64,000 bases of DNA from Hyunsoonleella pacifica (GCF_004310335.1 NZ_SIRS01000002.1:124001-188000); one strand, 5' to 3'. Positions 16,516 to 26,645 are shown, counted from the first letter of the stretch. The notes: a model not told the origin generated them from the sequence alone. Made by a program: numbers and translations.

Positions 16516-17928
16516 CTATTCATTATAGTTTATAAATATATAATCATCTTGTAGTATTTTTTCATCTGAAGCAGATACTTCATCATTTTCATTTTTTCTT
16601 TTTGTTGTGTACAATACTTCTGACTCTTTATCTGATTTATAATGAATGGATTTTACAGGGATATTATCTTCCTTTTGAAATACTAAAGTTTGGGTTGTAA
16701 TTTGGTTGTTATAATGATATATTAATTGAAATTCTATTGTATGTGTTATTTCATCATCAAAATAGGCTTTGTCTATTTCTACATCTAATACATTGTTAAC
16801 AATCTTTTGTTCTTTACTTACTGAAGTTACATCGATAACTGATGAACACTCAGGTTTTTCTACCCAATCCAGTATTTTTCGTTTTCCGTTAGTATCAATT
16901 TCAGTAACTCTGTATCTCATGGGTAAGTTCATATTTACAGCATAAGGAAAATTGATATGTTGTGTAAATAGGCTAGGGTGCTTTTCTAAAAACTTTACTT
17001 TGTATGTAATGGGTTCACTATTGTTTACGCTTACAGCTTCAACTTCAATAATTTTCATGTATAGCTCTGGTCGTAAGTTTTCGGTAAAATCATAACATTT
17101 TACTTCCACAGCGGCATAGGTTGGGGGAATCTCTTCGTTTAAATCTATTTGCTTAATTACTTCTGTAAATTTATCTGTATCAATTTCTATGCTTAACGTA
17201 TTATTTTTTACGATTTTGTTCTTGATGTTGTTTGCTGTATCTAGAACGCTGTCTTTTTCAAAATGCGCTTTTACATCTCTTGAACCAGATATAGATTCTT
17301 CGTTTGGAAACCAGACATTAGCGTTGTATGAGTAGTTTAAGCTTAAGCCTATTAGCTTGTTTTTTAACTGTTTGTTAAATAATTGAGATTCATATTTGGT
17401 TAAGGATACGGTATAAGTACGTTTGGTCCAAAATGATTTTGAGCTTGAAAATCCTGATTTATCAGCAGCTTCCAGCGCTCCATCATGATCAATAGTTGCG
17501 TATTTGTTATTTTCTACAGGAAGTATGAGCCTTGTATTAATATGTGATATAGGTAGAGGTTTTATTTTAATGTTACCATGCTTTTTTAAACGTGTTTTTA
17601 TACGTTTAAGGGTTTCAGGTTCTATTTTTTTCATTACAACACCAAATTGTAATAAACTCTTGAATCTTTTTTCTCCAATGTCGTCATAGCATTTAGTACC
17701 GGTATAACGCATGTCTAGAAACCTAAAGTCTGGTGTTCCGTTTGCTGTTTTATCTAGGATAAGGTCTCCAGGTTCATAATAAAATAAAAGAGGGCTAGTC
17801 TTGTCATGAAAAATAACTATTCCTTCTATTTCTTCTCTAGAACCAAATTCTGGTTGTGCAGATAACAGATTGAATATACATAATGTGAAAACAAAAATTA
17901 TGCGTATTGAACTTTGACTAACCCTCAT
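16516..17928 (-). CDS. Exported protein, divergent member of the paralogous family (last gene of the operon)
   Basis: The 470-residue protein has a signal peptide ending LLSAQ. Its start, SPLLFYYEPGDLILDK...TPDFRFLDMRY...LLQFGV, keeps the family pattern of aromatic-rich strand, (P)(D/E)F.FL..Y and a following amphipathic helix (ETLKRIKTRLKKHG). It is weaker than in the four long paralogs, and the WLDYxYK motif is not evident. The C-terminal part is beta-rich and ends in a polar tail. No catalytic motif is seen, and there is no T9SS sorting domain or lipobox, so it is probably periplasmic. It follows the 787-residue protein by 27 nt. Membership in the family is probable, not certain. Confidence 0.7.
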   Translation of the reverse strand: MRVSQSSIRIIFVFTLCIFNLLSAQPEFGSREEIEGIVIFHDKTSPLLFYYEPGDLILDKTANGTPDFRFLDMRYTGTKCYDDIGEKRFKSLLQFGVVMKKIEPETLKRIKTRLKKHGNIKIKPLPISHINTRLILPVENNKYATIDHDGALEAADKSGFSSSKSFWTKRTYTVSLTKYESQLFNKQLKNKLIGLSLNYSYNANVWFPNEESISGSRDVKAHFEKDSVLDTANNIKNKIVKNNTLSIEIDTDKFTEVIKQIDLNEEIPPTYAAVEVKCYDFTENLRPELYMKIIEVEAVSVNNSEPITYKVKFLEKHPSLFTQHINFPYAVNMNLPMRYRVTEIDTNGKRKILDWVEKPECSSVIDVTSVSKEQKIVNNVLDVEIDKAYFDDEITHTIEFQLIYHYNNQITTQTLVFQKEDNIPVKSIHYKSDKESEVLYTTKRKNENDEVSASDEKILQDDYIFINYNE

Positions 17929-17955
17929 AGCTTTTAATGTATTGAGTACTGTTTA

Positions 17956-20319
17956 TTAATTACTACCGTTTCCTGAATTCTCTTTTTTATCATCTTCTTT
18001 CTTACTAAATATGTCTTCAAGAATTTCCTTTCCCTTTTCAATGAGTTTCTCTTTTCCTTTTTCAATAGCAGAATCTTTAGCTTTTTCTATATCGGACTTC
18101 TCATTATAAGCTTCCATAGATTTAATTTGACTTTCCCCTAGCACTAGTAGGCTAGAACTGCTATTTTGCCATGCACTTGTTTGTACCTCTCCATCTTTTT
18201 TTATGGTAATTAATTGGTATTGATAAAAAAGCTCTTTACCCTCGGGTACAAATAGCTGAATCCCCTCATGGGTTTGTCCATCTTCAGCAATGGTTATCGC
18301 AGGGAAAGTAATTTCATTTACGCCATTAGGATCTGCTTGAACCGATTTAATGAGCAATTTCATGGAATGTGCATCAGTATATTCTAGTACATTTAATACC
18401 TGAATTTCCAAATTGGTAATTTGGCTTCCTGAGGTACCGCCTATAATTTTTTTCTTAACTTCTTGATTACATGTATTACAATCTTTATTTAGTGCATAGT
18501 CTAACCATAAAGCTGTAATGTTATTACTGCTTTGAAGTTTATTTATAGTTGTATCATCTAAGTGTAGTGTTTCACTTGTTGGAATTTCATTACTCTGCAA
18601 AACAACAGTTTCAAAATAGGTTTTGTTACCTTGTTTTTTTTGTAAAACTAATTGTTTTGGTATGATGGGGTAATCCAGAGTGTTGGTCCATCCATTTATG
18701 ATTTCTGTAGTTTGATTAAATTCTATTTTCCCAAATGTCATAGGAGAGTTAACTTCCAAATTTACAGGAACATTAATTACTGTAGTTTCGTCTCCATAGG
18801 GTCTAAATTCTAGATTGATGTTAACACCTATGTTATTTAACATGGCACCTACAAAATCATCAATATTACTGTCCATTCTCCAATCTAGAATGATGGGTTT
18901 GTGATAGTCTGAAGGTACACTGGAATTTATACTTTCTGCTTTTACATTAAAGTTAGTAAGTGTGGCTCCAAAGTCTACCTTAGGAACATCTCTAAGATCC
19001 ATTGGCATTAACTTTACAGGTTTTTTGAGTTTTGCTGCCAATAGTTTCTCTGCAAGTTTTACATCCTCACTACTAACTTGCGGTGTTAACTCTGCATTTA
19101 CCAATACACTGCCTTTGCCTCCTTCTGACGACATATAGTAAATGTTAAATGCATACTCATTGGTGTCTTTATTCCATTTTAAGGTATATTCTGCAGGAAA
19201 ATAGTAGTATACATTAGAGTTTGTGTTTTGGTCTTTATAGATTTTTCTAAATACATTAAGTTTTTCTAGAAATGACACATAATTATCTCCCTCTAAAGTA
19301 GATTCTATATCTTCATATTTTGTAATATCTGGACCCTTTCGTTCTTTATCAGTAGGCGTACCACTATTCGTTCTAATAGGTTTATATTTTACCAAACCTA
19401 TATTTCTTAAGCCTTCGGAGTCTACTTTGGTTGGTGTCTTTTCAGTTTTTATAACTACAGGTGGCTTTTTAATAACAGGTTTGTACACTATGGGAATACT
19501 AGATGATGTTGATGGTAGTGAAAGCATATTGTACGCTTCATTCCCTGCCAAGAGTTTTCGGTTTTCATTATAAATGGTCCATTTATTGGCACTATACCAC
19601 ACACCTAACGGGTTGTTAAAACTCTTTATAGATGTTTGAGAATTAAACGTAGTAAACACTAAAGCATTAGGCTTATTATTGGTCGTACTGTTGTTAATGT
19701 ATGTAATGTGTCGCTTTCTGTTTGCATTGGTAACTTTGTGTTTAAAAATTTTGGAATTTATAAATACATTAAATTTTGCTCCAGTTGGCATGGATTTACC
19801 ATCAGTATTAAAAATATGCCATCTTCCCGAAGCATAATAAACACCTATTGGGCTTTTGTTGTATGGCCCACTTGCTCCCCAATTTGGGGTAATTAAAAAG
19901 GCTGCGTTGGGATTGTTATTTAATTTCGCATGGTTTAGTTTTACCGATTTACTATTGGTCCCAGCTTTCACGGTAAAGGCATTAGCACTTTTATTGACTA
20001 CTAAAACATTAAATTGTGTTTTAGCGGTCATAGGGGACTTATCTTGATTAAAAATAGTCCATTTCTTACCGTTATACCAAACGCCATAGGCTTTGGTTTG
20101 GTAAGGACCAGATTTTCCATAATCGTGAGTTACAATTAGAATTTTATCTTTTTTTCCATTGGTACTCGCATGGTTTATGGATGAAATATGGCGATTTGTA
20201 TTTGTTGTAGACGCTGTATGTTTAAATACTGATTGTGCGTTAACGTTTATTGAAACAAGTAGTAGTACTACTAACAAGCTTAAGTTTGGAAACGTTGTTT
20301 TATAAATAAATGTTTTCAT
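17956..20319 (-). CDS. Exported protein: three tandem ~75-residue repeats joined to a paralogous-family domain
   Basis: I start it at the ATG at 20319, which gives a clean signal peptide (MKTFIYKTTF...SINVNAQ) and 787 residues. A longer frame to 20361 would overlap the upstream gene. Three N-terminal repeats, each ending GVWYNGKKWTIFN-like then a FNV strand (about residues 35-265), resemble a DUF7452-type beta module. After a Pro/Lys linker, residues from about 360 (NVYYYFPAEYTLKW...) look like the family seen in the neighbouring genes. The tail is a Lys/Glu-rich amphipathic helix (KAKDSAIEKGKEKLIEKGKE) with an Asn/Gly end. Two Cys in KDCNTCN may form a bond. The function is unknown. Confidence 0.75.
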   Translation of the reverse strand: MKTFIYKTTFPNLSLLVVLLLVSINVNAQSVFKHTASTTNTNRHISSINHASTNGKKDKILIVTHDYGKSGPYQTKAYGVWYNGKKWTIFNQDKSPMTAKTQFNVLVVNKSANAFTVKAGTNSKSVKLNHAKLNNNPNAAFLITPNWGASGPYNKSPIGVYYASGRWHIFNTDGKSMPTGAKFNVFINSKIFKHKVTNANRKRHITYINNSTTNNKPNALVFTTFNSQTSIKSFNNPLGVWYSANKWTIYNENRKLLAGNEAYNMLSLPSTSSSIPIVYKPVIKKPPVVIKTEKTPTKVDSEGLRNIGLVKYKPIRTNSGTPTDKERKGPDITKYEDIESTLEGDNYVSFLEKLNVFRKIYKDQNTNSNVYYYFPAEYTLKWNKDTNEYAFNIYYMSSEGGKGSVLVNAELTPQVSSEDVKLAEKLLAAKLKKPVKLMPMDLRDVPKVDFGATLTNFNVKAESINSSVPSDYHKPIILDWRMDSNIDDFVGAMLNNIGVNINLEFRPYGDETTVINVPVNLEVNSPMTFGKIEFNQTTEIINGWTNTLDYPIIPKQLVLQKKQGNKTYFETVVLQSNEIPTSETLHLDDTTINKLQSSNNITALWLDYALNKDCNTCNQEVKKKIIGGTSGSQITNLEIQVLNVLEYTDAHSMKLLIKSVQADPNGVNEITFPAITIAEDGQTHEGIQLFVPEGKELFYQYQLITIKKDGEVQTSAWQNSSSSLLVLGESQIKSMEAYNEKSDIEKAKDSAIEKGKEKLIEKGKEILEDIFSKKEDDKKENSGNGSN

Positions 20320-20347
20320 GATTTTGTTTTTTTTATTACTAGAATTC

Positions 20348-22510
20348 TTACCAATTTTCATGATTATTCCAAGCGGTACTATTTTCTAAAATATCAATAA
20401 GATATCTTGGTAGTCTATCTCGTACTCTAGGACGTCTTTCTTGTGCGGTAGTAGTTACAAAGTAGTACATATAGCCTTGTGCAATAGCTTCACCAGCCCC
20501 AGTTGTACTCCCACCATAGTTTGTGTCTCTTAGGTAGCGTCTTGCCTCTTCTTGATGACCAGAAAGTATTTGATGATCTCTATCAATAAAATGTCCAATT
20601 TCATGTAATAATGTATAATTTATACGTCGGTTTCTTGCTTCTGATAAGGAATAAGCTGAAAGTTTAATCCACTCCTTATCTCTGTTGGCAGGATTACAGC
20701 GCCATGAAGCTCCACCACGCTCTGGGTGGCTTAAAAAATAATTTGGACCATCATTAGAAACAATAATTATTCTTGGTATAGATCGTAAATGATCGGCAGG
20801 AAGTCTTGTAAGTGTTTGCTCAATATTATTTTTTTGAGTTGCATTGGCATTAAAAACTGGGATGGTAACGCCATTAGCCGTTACAGAAGCTTCTGTACCA
20901 AAAGAGGGCCAATCTCGACATGCCCCGTCAGAACTGGTGGATGCACCTGCTGATGAGGATTCTCCAATTGAAGCTGTATCTGTTGATGCGCCTGATGAAG
21001 TACTATCTCCAGATGATGGTGGTTCAAAATTAAAATCTTCCACACCGGGCATCATACTTTGCGTTACACCACATTTTATAGACACATCTGTAAGATTGTC
21101 CCATATTCTTGATTGTGTACTCCTAGTACTCCCTGAAGAGTTTGGAATAGGGGGAATTGATACTGTACGCACGCGGGTTTTAAAATAATTCCAATAAATA
21201 TCTAAAAGTGTACTATCTAATTGATTGTTGAATAATGTATTAAATTCACTTTTACTTGATGCTGAGTAGCCAGTAAAAAAGTCGAAGTAAGCAAGGGGGA
21301 GCACAATATAGTAAGGTGAGTCTTGTACGCCACTACTATCTAATTGCTCTTTAATTTGTGCTAAAGAATCTCCTCTTGATGTTAGTCCTAGAGCCATTTT
21401 GTTTAGAATTAGTGCAAAGGGGTCTTTGCTTTGATCTGCTTTTATGGCATCGTTAACTTTTTTAATTCCAAACATAAAAGGATCTATATCCCTCACATGC
21501 ATAGAGGTAATAGCCAAGGCCATGGCGGTAATGGTTTCGTTATGTACTATAAAGCGAGCAGGAAGGCTTCGTACTGGGTAAGCATCGTAACCTCTAACAA
21601 TACCATCTGGTGTTCCAGCTCCTATAGCTTCTTTAATTTGATCGTATAACCATACATCATCTGAATACCCTAATATTTCTCTGAAAAATCTAAAAAAACC
21701 ATGAGGGGTTTCTCTTTCCACTATTAAATTGCCATTATTAGCATACCAATCTAAATAATGGTTTAAATCTGCACCATCAAACATTAAACTAAGTGTGTTT
21801 GCCACGGCTTCTTTGTATGCAGCACGTTTATTAGGCAAGGCTTCAGTGTAAAAATGAGTTCCATCTGAACTGTAACGATAAAGATGACCGTTTACTTCAA
21901 ATCTATTGTTTAATGCACTTACAGGGTCTTGTGTATGCATAAATTCATGAATAAAAGTAGCCTTAAGTTTTGTTAGCCCTTTATCTTGTCCATAGTATTG
22001 CCCAACATGTACGTATCCACCCCAATTAGGGTCTTGTGCAACAGTTAAATGACTGGCACATGGCCAAACTCTATTGTTTACGCCGCTAGCGCTACGATCG
22101 TAATCACTTACGCAAGGTTTATTGGGATGTGCGTATTGGGATCGTGTTCTGGATGCATCATCATTCCACAGGTATATTAGAATTTTTCTATTTGTTAATC
22201 GTAATACTTGGGCAACATAGTTTTGTAGTGTAGCATCTCCTCCGTTAGCGGGTGTTTGCAAAAGTGCTTTTACAAAGTTTTGCAATTCATCAATATTAGT
22301 ATCTGTCCAAAATGTACCTTCATAAGTACCACTTATAACGTCGTCTTTTTTTATTGCAGATCTTGAATTAACAGTAGGATCTGAGAAATATGTAAATTCC
22401 ACCAATCGCTTTATGGTTTGTACATCTTGCGATTGTGCTTGTAACCTGGAAACAAACATCAAACTTATAATACTTACTATAAGTGTTATTAATAATCTAT
22501 ATGTTTTCAT
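20348..22510 (-). CDS. Exported protein with two HExxH zinc-peptidase-like domains
   Basis: The 720-residue protein has a signal peptide ending RLQAQ. Domain 1 (about 30-450) holds HEFMH at 188-192 with a possible third ligand E234 (AYKEAVANTL), a gluzincin-like arrangement. A Ser/Gly/Thr-rich linker (about 495-528) leads to domain 2 (about 530-720). This has HEIGHFIDRDH at 636-646, an HExxHxxxxxH spacing like metzincins but with Asp where Gly is usual, and a nearby E674. It is the only recognisable enzyme in this operon of structural-looking secreted paralogs. It could process or anchor them. Whether either site is active is not known. Gaps to its neighbours are 28-31 nt. Confidence 0.82.
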   Translation of the reverse strand: MKTYRLLITLIVSIISLMFVSRLQAQSQDVQTIKRLVEFTYFSDPTVNSRSAIKKDDVISGTYEGTFWTDTNIDELQNFVKALLQTPANGGDATLQNYVAQVLRLTNRKILIYLWNDDASRTRSQYAHPNKPCVSDYDRSASGVNNRVWPCASHLTVAQDPNWGGYVHVGQYYGQDKGLTKLKATFIHEFMHTQDPVSALNNRFEVNGHLYRYSSDGTHFYTEALPNKRAAYKEAVANTLSLMFDGADLNHYLDWYANNGNLIVERETPHGFFRFFREILGYSDDVWLYDQIKEAIGAGTPDGIVRGYDAYPVRSLPARFIVHNETITAMALAITSMHVRDIDPFMFGIKKVNDAIKADQSKDPFALILNKMALGLTSRGDSLAQIKEQLDSSGVQDSPYYIVLPLAYFDFFTGYSASSKSEFNTLFNNQLDSTLLDIYWNYFKTRVRTVSIPPIPNSSGSTRSTQSRIWDNLTDVSIKCGVTQSMMPGVEDFNFEPPSSGDSTSSGASTDTASIGESSSAGASTSSDGACRDWPSFGTEASVTANGVTIPVFNANATQKNNIEQTLTRLPADHLRSIPRIIIVSNDGPNYFLSHPERGGASWRCNPANRDKEWIKLSAYSLSEARNRRINYTLLHEIGHFIDRDHQILSGHQEEARRYLRDTNYGGSTTGAGEAIAQGYMYYFVTTTAQERRPRVRDRLPRYLIDILENSTAWNNHENW

Positions 22511-22541
22511 AATATTTTGTTTTAGTGATTATTGATGAGGC

Positions 22542-24638
22542 TTAATTGGGTAATTCATCAATTTGTAAGACTTCAAAAGAGGTAGTTTTACGACCAGATT
22601 TAACTTCTTTACCTCCCCACAACCTCCATGTTACTTCATAATCATATTCTTGTTTGTTTTTTGGAAGCATAATAACTACTTGTCCATTTAGTACGTCTTT
22701 TGAAGTGTTAACTGTAAATTGTTTTTGTAAGTCCTCTCCACCTAAGTTGTAAATTATTTTAACATCAATAGACCTTACATTAGCCTCTTCCAAAAGATCG
22801 CGTTCTGCTTCTATTGTGATTACCTTTTGTTGTAGTGGAGCACTTAGGTTTATGGTGTTTTTATTAGAGTTTATCCAATCGGTTTCAAATTCTTTTCCTC
22901 CAAAGAAACTCCAACCTACTTTGTACTCGTAGTCCAGCCATTTGGAGCGATCATTATCTCCGTTCCAACCGTACAATAATGTAAATAGATTACCTTCATC
23001 ATTAAAGTTTTTACGTGTAACACGTACTTCATCAAATGTAGTTTTACCAGATTGATGGGTTTTCTTTATTTGTAGTGATGCATAATTGATAAATTGAGAA
23101 AAGTTATCTTGATTAAAACCATCTATAACTGCTAATAGCTGACGTTGTTTAAATACAGGATCATTTAAATTAACTTCTAAAAAGCATTTAGCACAGTCTT
23201 TTCTACTTACTCCTAAATTTCCCCCAAACGGCATTGGTATCGTTGTAGGGTATGTTTCTTTAAAAGAGATTACTTTTTTTCCTGATATTCTAACTTCTCG
23301 TTGTATATAAGACGCTACTATAGCTATGGAAGGAACAGATTCTTCATCTCTGGTGTTGGCAGTAACTTCATCTCTTTGTTCTGCTTCAATAGGAATATAT
23401 ACATCTTGAGATACATTTTCTGGTGTAATACCAGCTTCTGTTGGGGTAACTTGTGTGTTATCCTCATCATGATTCTCTTCATCATCTTCACCTTCATCAT
23501 CTTCTTCGCTATCCTCTTCATCTTCGTTTTCTTGGGCTTCTCTTCTCTCACGCTCTATACGTTCTCTGTTTTGCTCATTTACACGATCTACACGTTCTCT
23601 TTCTCTTCGGTTTTCTTCTCGAATTCTTTGATTTCTTCTTTCTGCTCTGTCTTCAGCTTGCCTATTCTCTGATCTTATACGCTGATTTTCAGATCTTGCA
23701 TCTTGTCTAGCTGTATTTAGCACTCCTGAGGCTCTATCTAAAAATGATGGTTCTTGACCGTTTAAGCCTTGTAACTGAGATAAGTTTGGACCGTCTGAAC
23801 TGCCTAATGGCGTAAAAAACTCTTGAGTAGCCATTTCTACAGCTCTATCTATAGCTTCTTGCATTTCAAAATTTTCTCCAATCTTTTCTATCTCAATAGC
23901 GCCATTGTCAATCATTTCATCAAAAAAGCTACCTACTTCTGCAGCAAGCCATGGTGTGGCAACACCTGCTTGCATTCGTCTAGAATTATGTATTTGCTCT
24001 CTGTTTATGGTAATCTTAGCTTCTAATGGTGAGTTGTAACCTGCTAATTCCATATTAAAATTGAAAGTTACTAAGGGGTTGGGTGTATCAAATGACTCCC
24101 AAAGTAAACTTGCAGAACGCTTATCTAATTGTAGATTGGTAGCCACATAGGCACCTTGTATCGTAGGCGCTGGGGCTACAGCTACTACTTCTTGTTTTTC
24201 AGGATCATTTAACTTAGGAACAGCTACCGTTACTGTACCACTTTTAAAAATTACAGGTCCAACTATTTTTCCCTTTCCATTTATTCTTCTAAGAGCTGTG
24301 CGTGCTTTATTTAACTGCTCGGTAGTTGCGCCGTATCCAAAAACGCAATGTAGCACACCGCCACCTAAGCCTTCGTCTTCTCCATTATCTTCATTATATA
24401 CCCATTTTACAAAGGATACTTTTGGGCTACCGTCTTCATTAGTTGCCAGCTTTACATTTTTAGACATGTACCAGTAGGAATCTTTGTCTTTTACGCCTGG
24501 AAACAATACTACATCTTCTGCTTCAACAGGTTTATCTACTGTAATTTGCATTGCGAAATCCCGCTGAGCCACTACTTTTTCTATATGTAGTAACGTAACA
24601 AATAGCAAACACAAACTATATTTATATAAAATTTTCAT
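22542..24638 (-). CDS. Exported paralogous-family protein with central charged coiled coil
   Basis: The 698-residue protein has a signal peptide ending KVVAQ. The N-terminal family block reads DSYWYMSKNVKLA...KVSFVKWVY...GGGVLHCVFGYG...GKIVGPVIF. Residues about 300-395 form an unusual insert: an Arg/Glu-rich helical stretch (RIREENRRERERVDRVNEQN) followed by a Glu/Asp tract. The C-terminal family block has VFKQRQLLAVIDG, INYASLQIKK, KWLDYEYKVGW and QKVITIEAERDLLEEANVRS, ending IDELPN. No enzyme motif or sorting domain is seen. The insert is absent from its paralogs and may mediate oligomerisation or ion-dependent contacts. Confidence 0.75.
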   Translation of the reverse strand: MKILYKYSLCLLFVTLLHIEKVVAQRDFAMQITVDKPVEAEDVVLFPGVKDKDSYWYMSKNVKLATNEDGSPKVSFVKWVYNEDNGEDEGLGGGVLHCVFGYGATTEQLNKARTALRRINGKGKIVGPVIFKSGTVTVAVPKLNDPEKQEVVAVAPAPTIQGAYVATNLQLDKRSASLLWESFDTPNPLVTFNFNMELAGYNSPLEAKITINREQIHNSRRMQAGVATPWLAAEVGSFFDEMIDNGAIEIEKIGENFEMQEAIDRAVEMATQEFFTPLGSSDGPNLSQLQGLNGQEPSFLDRASGVLNTARQDARSENQRIRSENRQAEDRAERRNQRIREENRRERERVDRVNEQNRERIERERREAQENEDEEDSEEDDEGEDDEENHDEDNTQVTPTEAGITPENVSQDVYIPIEAEQRDEVTANTRDEESVPSIAIVASYIQREVRISGKKVISFKETYPTTIPMPFGGNLGVSRKDCAKCFLEVNLNDPVFKQRQLLAVIDGFNQDNFSQFINYASLQIKKTHQSGKTTFDEVRVTRKNFNDEGNLFTLLYGWNGDNDRSKWLDYEYKVGWSFFGGKEFETDWINSNKNTINLSAPLQQKVITIEAERDLLEEANVRSIDVKIIYNLGGEDLQKQFTVNTSKDVLNGQVVIMLPKNKQEYDYEVTWRLWGGKEVKSGRKTTSFEVLQIDELPN

Positions 24639-24662
24639 GATTGTTTTTATTTTTTTAAATCT

Positions 24663-26645
24663 TTACTCGTCGTCTTTTATCACACCGATAACATCTTTAA
24701 ATTTTTCTAGAATTTCTCCTGCTTTACTTACTTTTCCATCGGCTCCAGGTTTTAGAATGGTTTCTCCTGCTTTGATTATTTTTTCTAAATAGTCTGGGTC
24801 TTCATCTTTTAATTCCTGTGGAATAGAGGCATAGACATAGTCATCGTTTATTTTATCATCCCATCCTAGAGCCATTTTACCTTTGTCTTTGTGGGTAAGT
24901 ACTAGTTGATATGCATAGCCTTTGGTATTACGATCAGTAAAAATCATTTTTTCAATTAGTGGCTCTCCTTTAGATATGGTAAGAGGAATGTTGCTTTCAA
25001 TTTCTTGTCCAAATTTGTAATAGCGTAATAGGAGCGTAGCTCTAACGATACCTAAAGAGCTTAGTTCGTCTAAATCTGCTTCAAATTCTATAGTTCTGGG
25101 CACTATTGGAGGGAATAGTGTTAAACCTTGCCAATCGCCTTTAACCCATTGCGGATCTTGTGGATATAGATTTCCGCCTTTTAAACTCCATTGGCTTTTA
25201 TATTCGTAAACATCAGGGTTTCTATCTTCCCCACGAGCATAGGTTATGGTAGCTTTTAATCCGTTTTTCTTTAAATGTTCTGCATCTATGGTTCTGGAGT
25301 CATTAAAATTGTTTCCAGAATTGCGTTTTTTTCGAACATTTACGGTTACGTAGTTTACTTCTTGATCGAACATTTCCTTGGCCTCTAGATCAAGTATCAT
25401 ATTAATGTCTCTGTGTGTAAAAAATGGATTGTTTAAAAGTACAGACCCTACACATTTTTTGTTGTTCTTTACCCCATCATACCAACTAGCTAAGTTTGCC
25501 GTAAGCGTAAAAGGTTTTTCTACGGCCAATCTGTAATTGAGATAATAAGTTTCGGTTTTCTTTTTAAAACTACTTTCAAAAAAGGTTCTATTATATGTGT
25601 ATTTCTTCCCATATTTAATGTTTGGCATAGCTGCCTTTTCTTTTTCTGTAGGAGGGGCTAAAGCATCAGAATCTGATGATTCTGTCATTTTCTGTAAAAA
25701 GAAATCAAAAAAGGCTTCTCGTATTTTGGTAACACGATCATCGGCTATGTTTTCATCAAAATCTACTTTGATATATTCTTTTTCTACCATGTAATCTATC
25801 ACGCTACGTACCTCATCATACGATCTGCTTTTTACCTCAGATTTTTTTCCAAAAACAGCATCTACAATACCTCCAAAAATGCCCCCTCTTTTCTTTTTAC
25901 CATGTACCTCAACATATTTAGCTTTATCTCTTTCCATGTGCCTTTGTACTTCACTCCAATTGACAATTACACGACCTTTGGCTGCTGGAATTCGGGTAGT
26001 GTATTTAAAGCCCATTTCTATGGATAAATCTGTTATAGATCTTGTTTTTTTAAACGTGGCTGCTAATAATTGTGCGCCATTGGCACTAAGGTTAGATGCT
26101 ACTGCTACTTTTCCCCCAGGTAATACAGGAGCACTTAATGATTGTACTACAGATGGTGCCAATTTATCGTCTGATAACGTTGCAGATATGATACGTAAGG
26201 ATTTATCTCCATCTGGTTTTACATCTAATGCACCTTTTAAAACACTCTTCTTTCTAGCGCCTTGTTTTCCTTCATGTAAAATTTGCTCTACTTCTTTTTG
26301 TTGTTTAGGTGTTAAACCCCACTCCATTAGCATGTGTAACAAGGCACCACCTATACCGCCATTTGCTTCGTTTTGCTCTGTAATGTATTGTAGAAATAGA
26401 AATTCTGGTGTTGTATCTGGTTTTTGGCCTAGGCGTAGGGATACTGGTAAATAAAAATAATTTTTACTTTTTCTATCGGATAAACTAGAGGCTTGTCCGT
26501 ATAGTACAACTTGCGTACCGTCACTAAGCGTAAGACTTAACTTATTAGTGTCATCAACTATTTGTGCTTGAAAAGACACAAAACTTGTGAATAATAGGCA
26601 ATATAATATGGCCCATTTTACTGTTTGTTTAATTTTTGTTTTCAT
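24663..26645 (-). CDS. Exported paralogous-family protein (660 aa)
   Basis: A signal peptide (VSFQAQ) is followed by the family N-terminal block: LSLTLSDGTQVVLYG, NYFYLPVSLRLG, PEFLFLQYI, GGALLHMLMEWGL. Around residues 245-270 a basic then Gly/Phe-rich segment occurs (KKKRGGIFGGIVDAVFGKK), matched in the first gene of the operon. The C-terminal block has FFTHRDINMILDLEA, VNYVTVNVRKKR and RTIEFEADLDELSSLGIVRA. Its tail diverges into an acidic-basic helix (ILEKFKDVIGVIKDDE). It overlaps the short 232-residue paralog by 4 nt (ATGA), so translation is coupled. The function is unknown. Confidence 0.75.
   Translation of the reverse strand: MKTKIKQTVKWAILYCLLFTSFVSFQAQIVDDTNKLSLTLSDGTQVVLYGQASSLSDRKSKNYFYLPVSLRLGQKPDTTPEFLFLQYITEQNEANGGIGGALLHMLMEWGLTPKQQKEVEQILHEGKQGARKKSVLKGALDVKPDGDKSLRIISATLSDDKLAPSVVQSLSAPVLPGGKVAVASNLSANGAQLLAATFKKTRSITDLSIEMGFKYTTRIPAAKGRVIVNWSEVQRHMERDKAKYVEVHGKKKRGGIFGGIVDAVFGKKSEVKSRSYDEVRSVIDYMVEKEYIKVDFDENIADDRVTKIREAFFDFFLQKMTESSDSDALAPPTEKEKAAMPNIKYGKKYTYNRTFFESSFKKKTETYYLNYRLAVEKPFTLTANLASWYDGVKNNKKCVGSVLLNNPFFTHRDINMILDLEAKEMFDQEVNYVTVNVRKKRNSGNNFNDSRTIDAEHLKKNGLKATITYARGEDRNPDVYEYKSQWSLKGGNLYPQDPQWVKGDWQGLTLFPPIVPRTIEFEADLDELSSLGIVRATLLLRYYKFGQEIESNIPLTISKGEPLIEKMIFTDRNTKGYAYQLVLTHKDKGKMALGWDDKINDDYVYASIPQELKDEDPDYLEKIIKAGETILKPGADGKVSKAGEILEKFKDVIGVIKDDE

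Noticed and set aside
23301-23710. Two plus-strand frames of 85-123 codons opposite the charged coiled-coil region
   Set aside because: They are antisense to the Arg/Glu-rich repeat of the real gene; their His/Leu- and Phe-rich composition is a by-product of codon bias.
25879-26454. 191-codon plus-strand frame
   Set aside because: It is antisense to the 660-residue exported protein, has no leader and no protein-like pattern.
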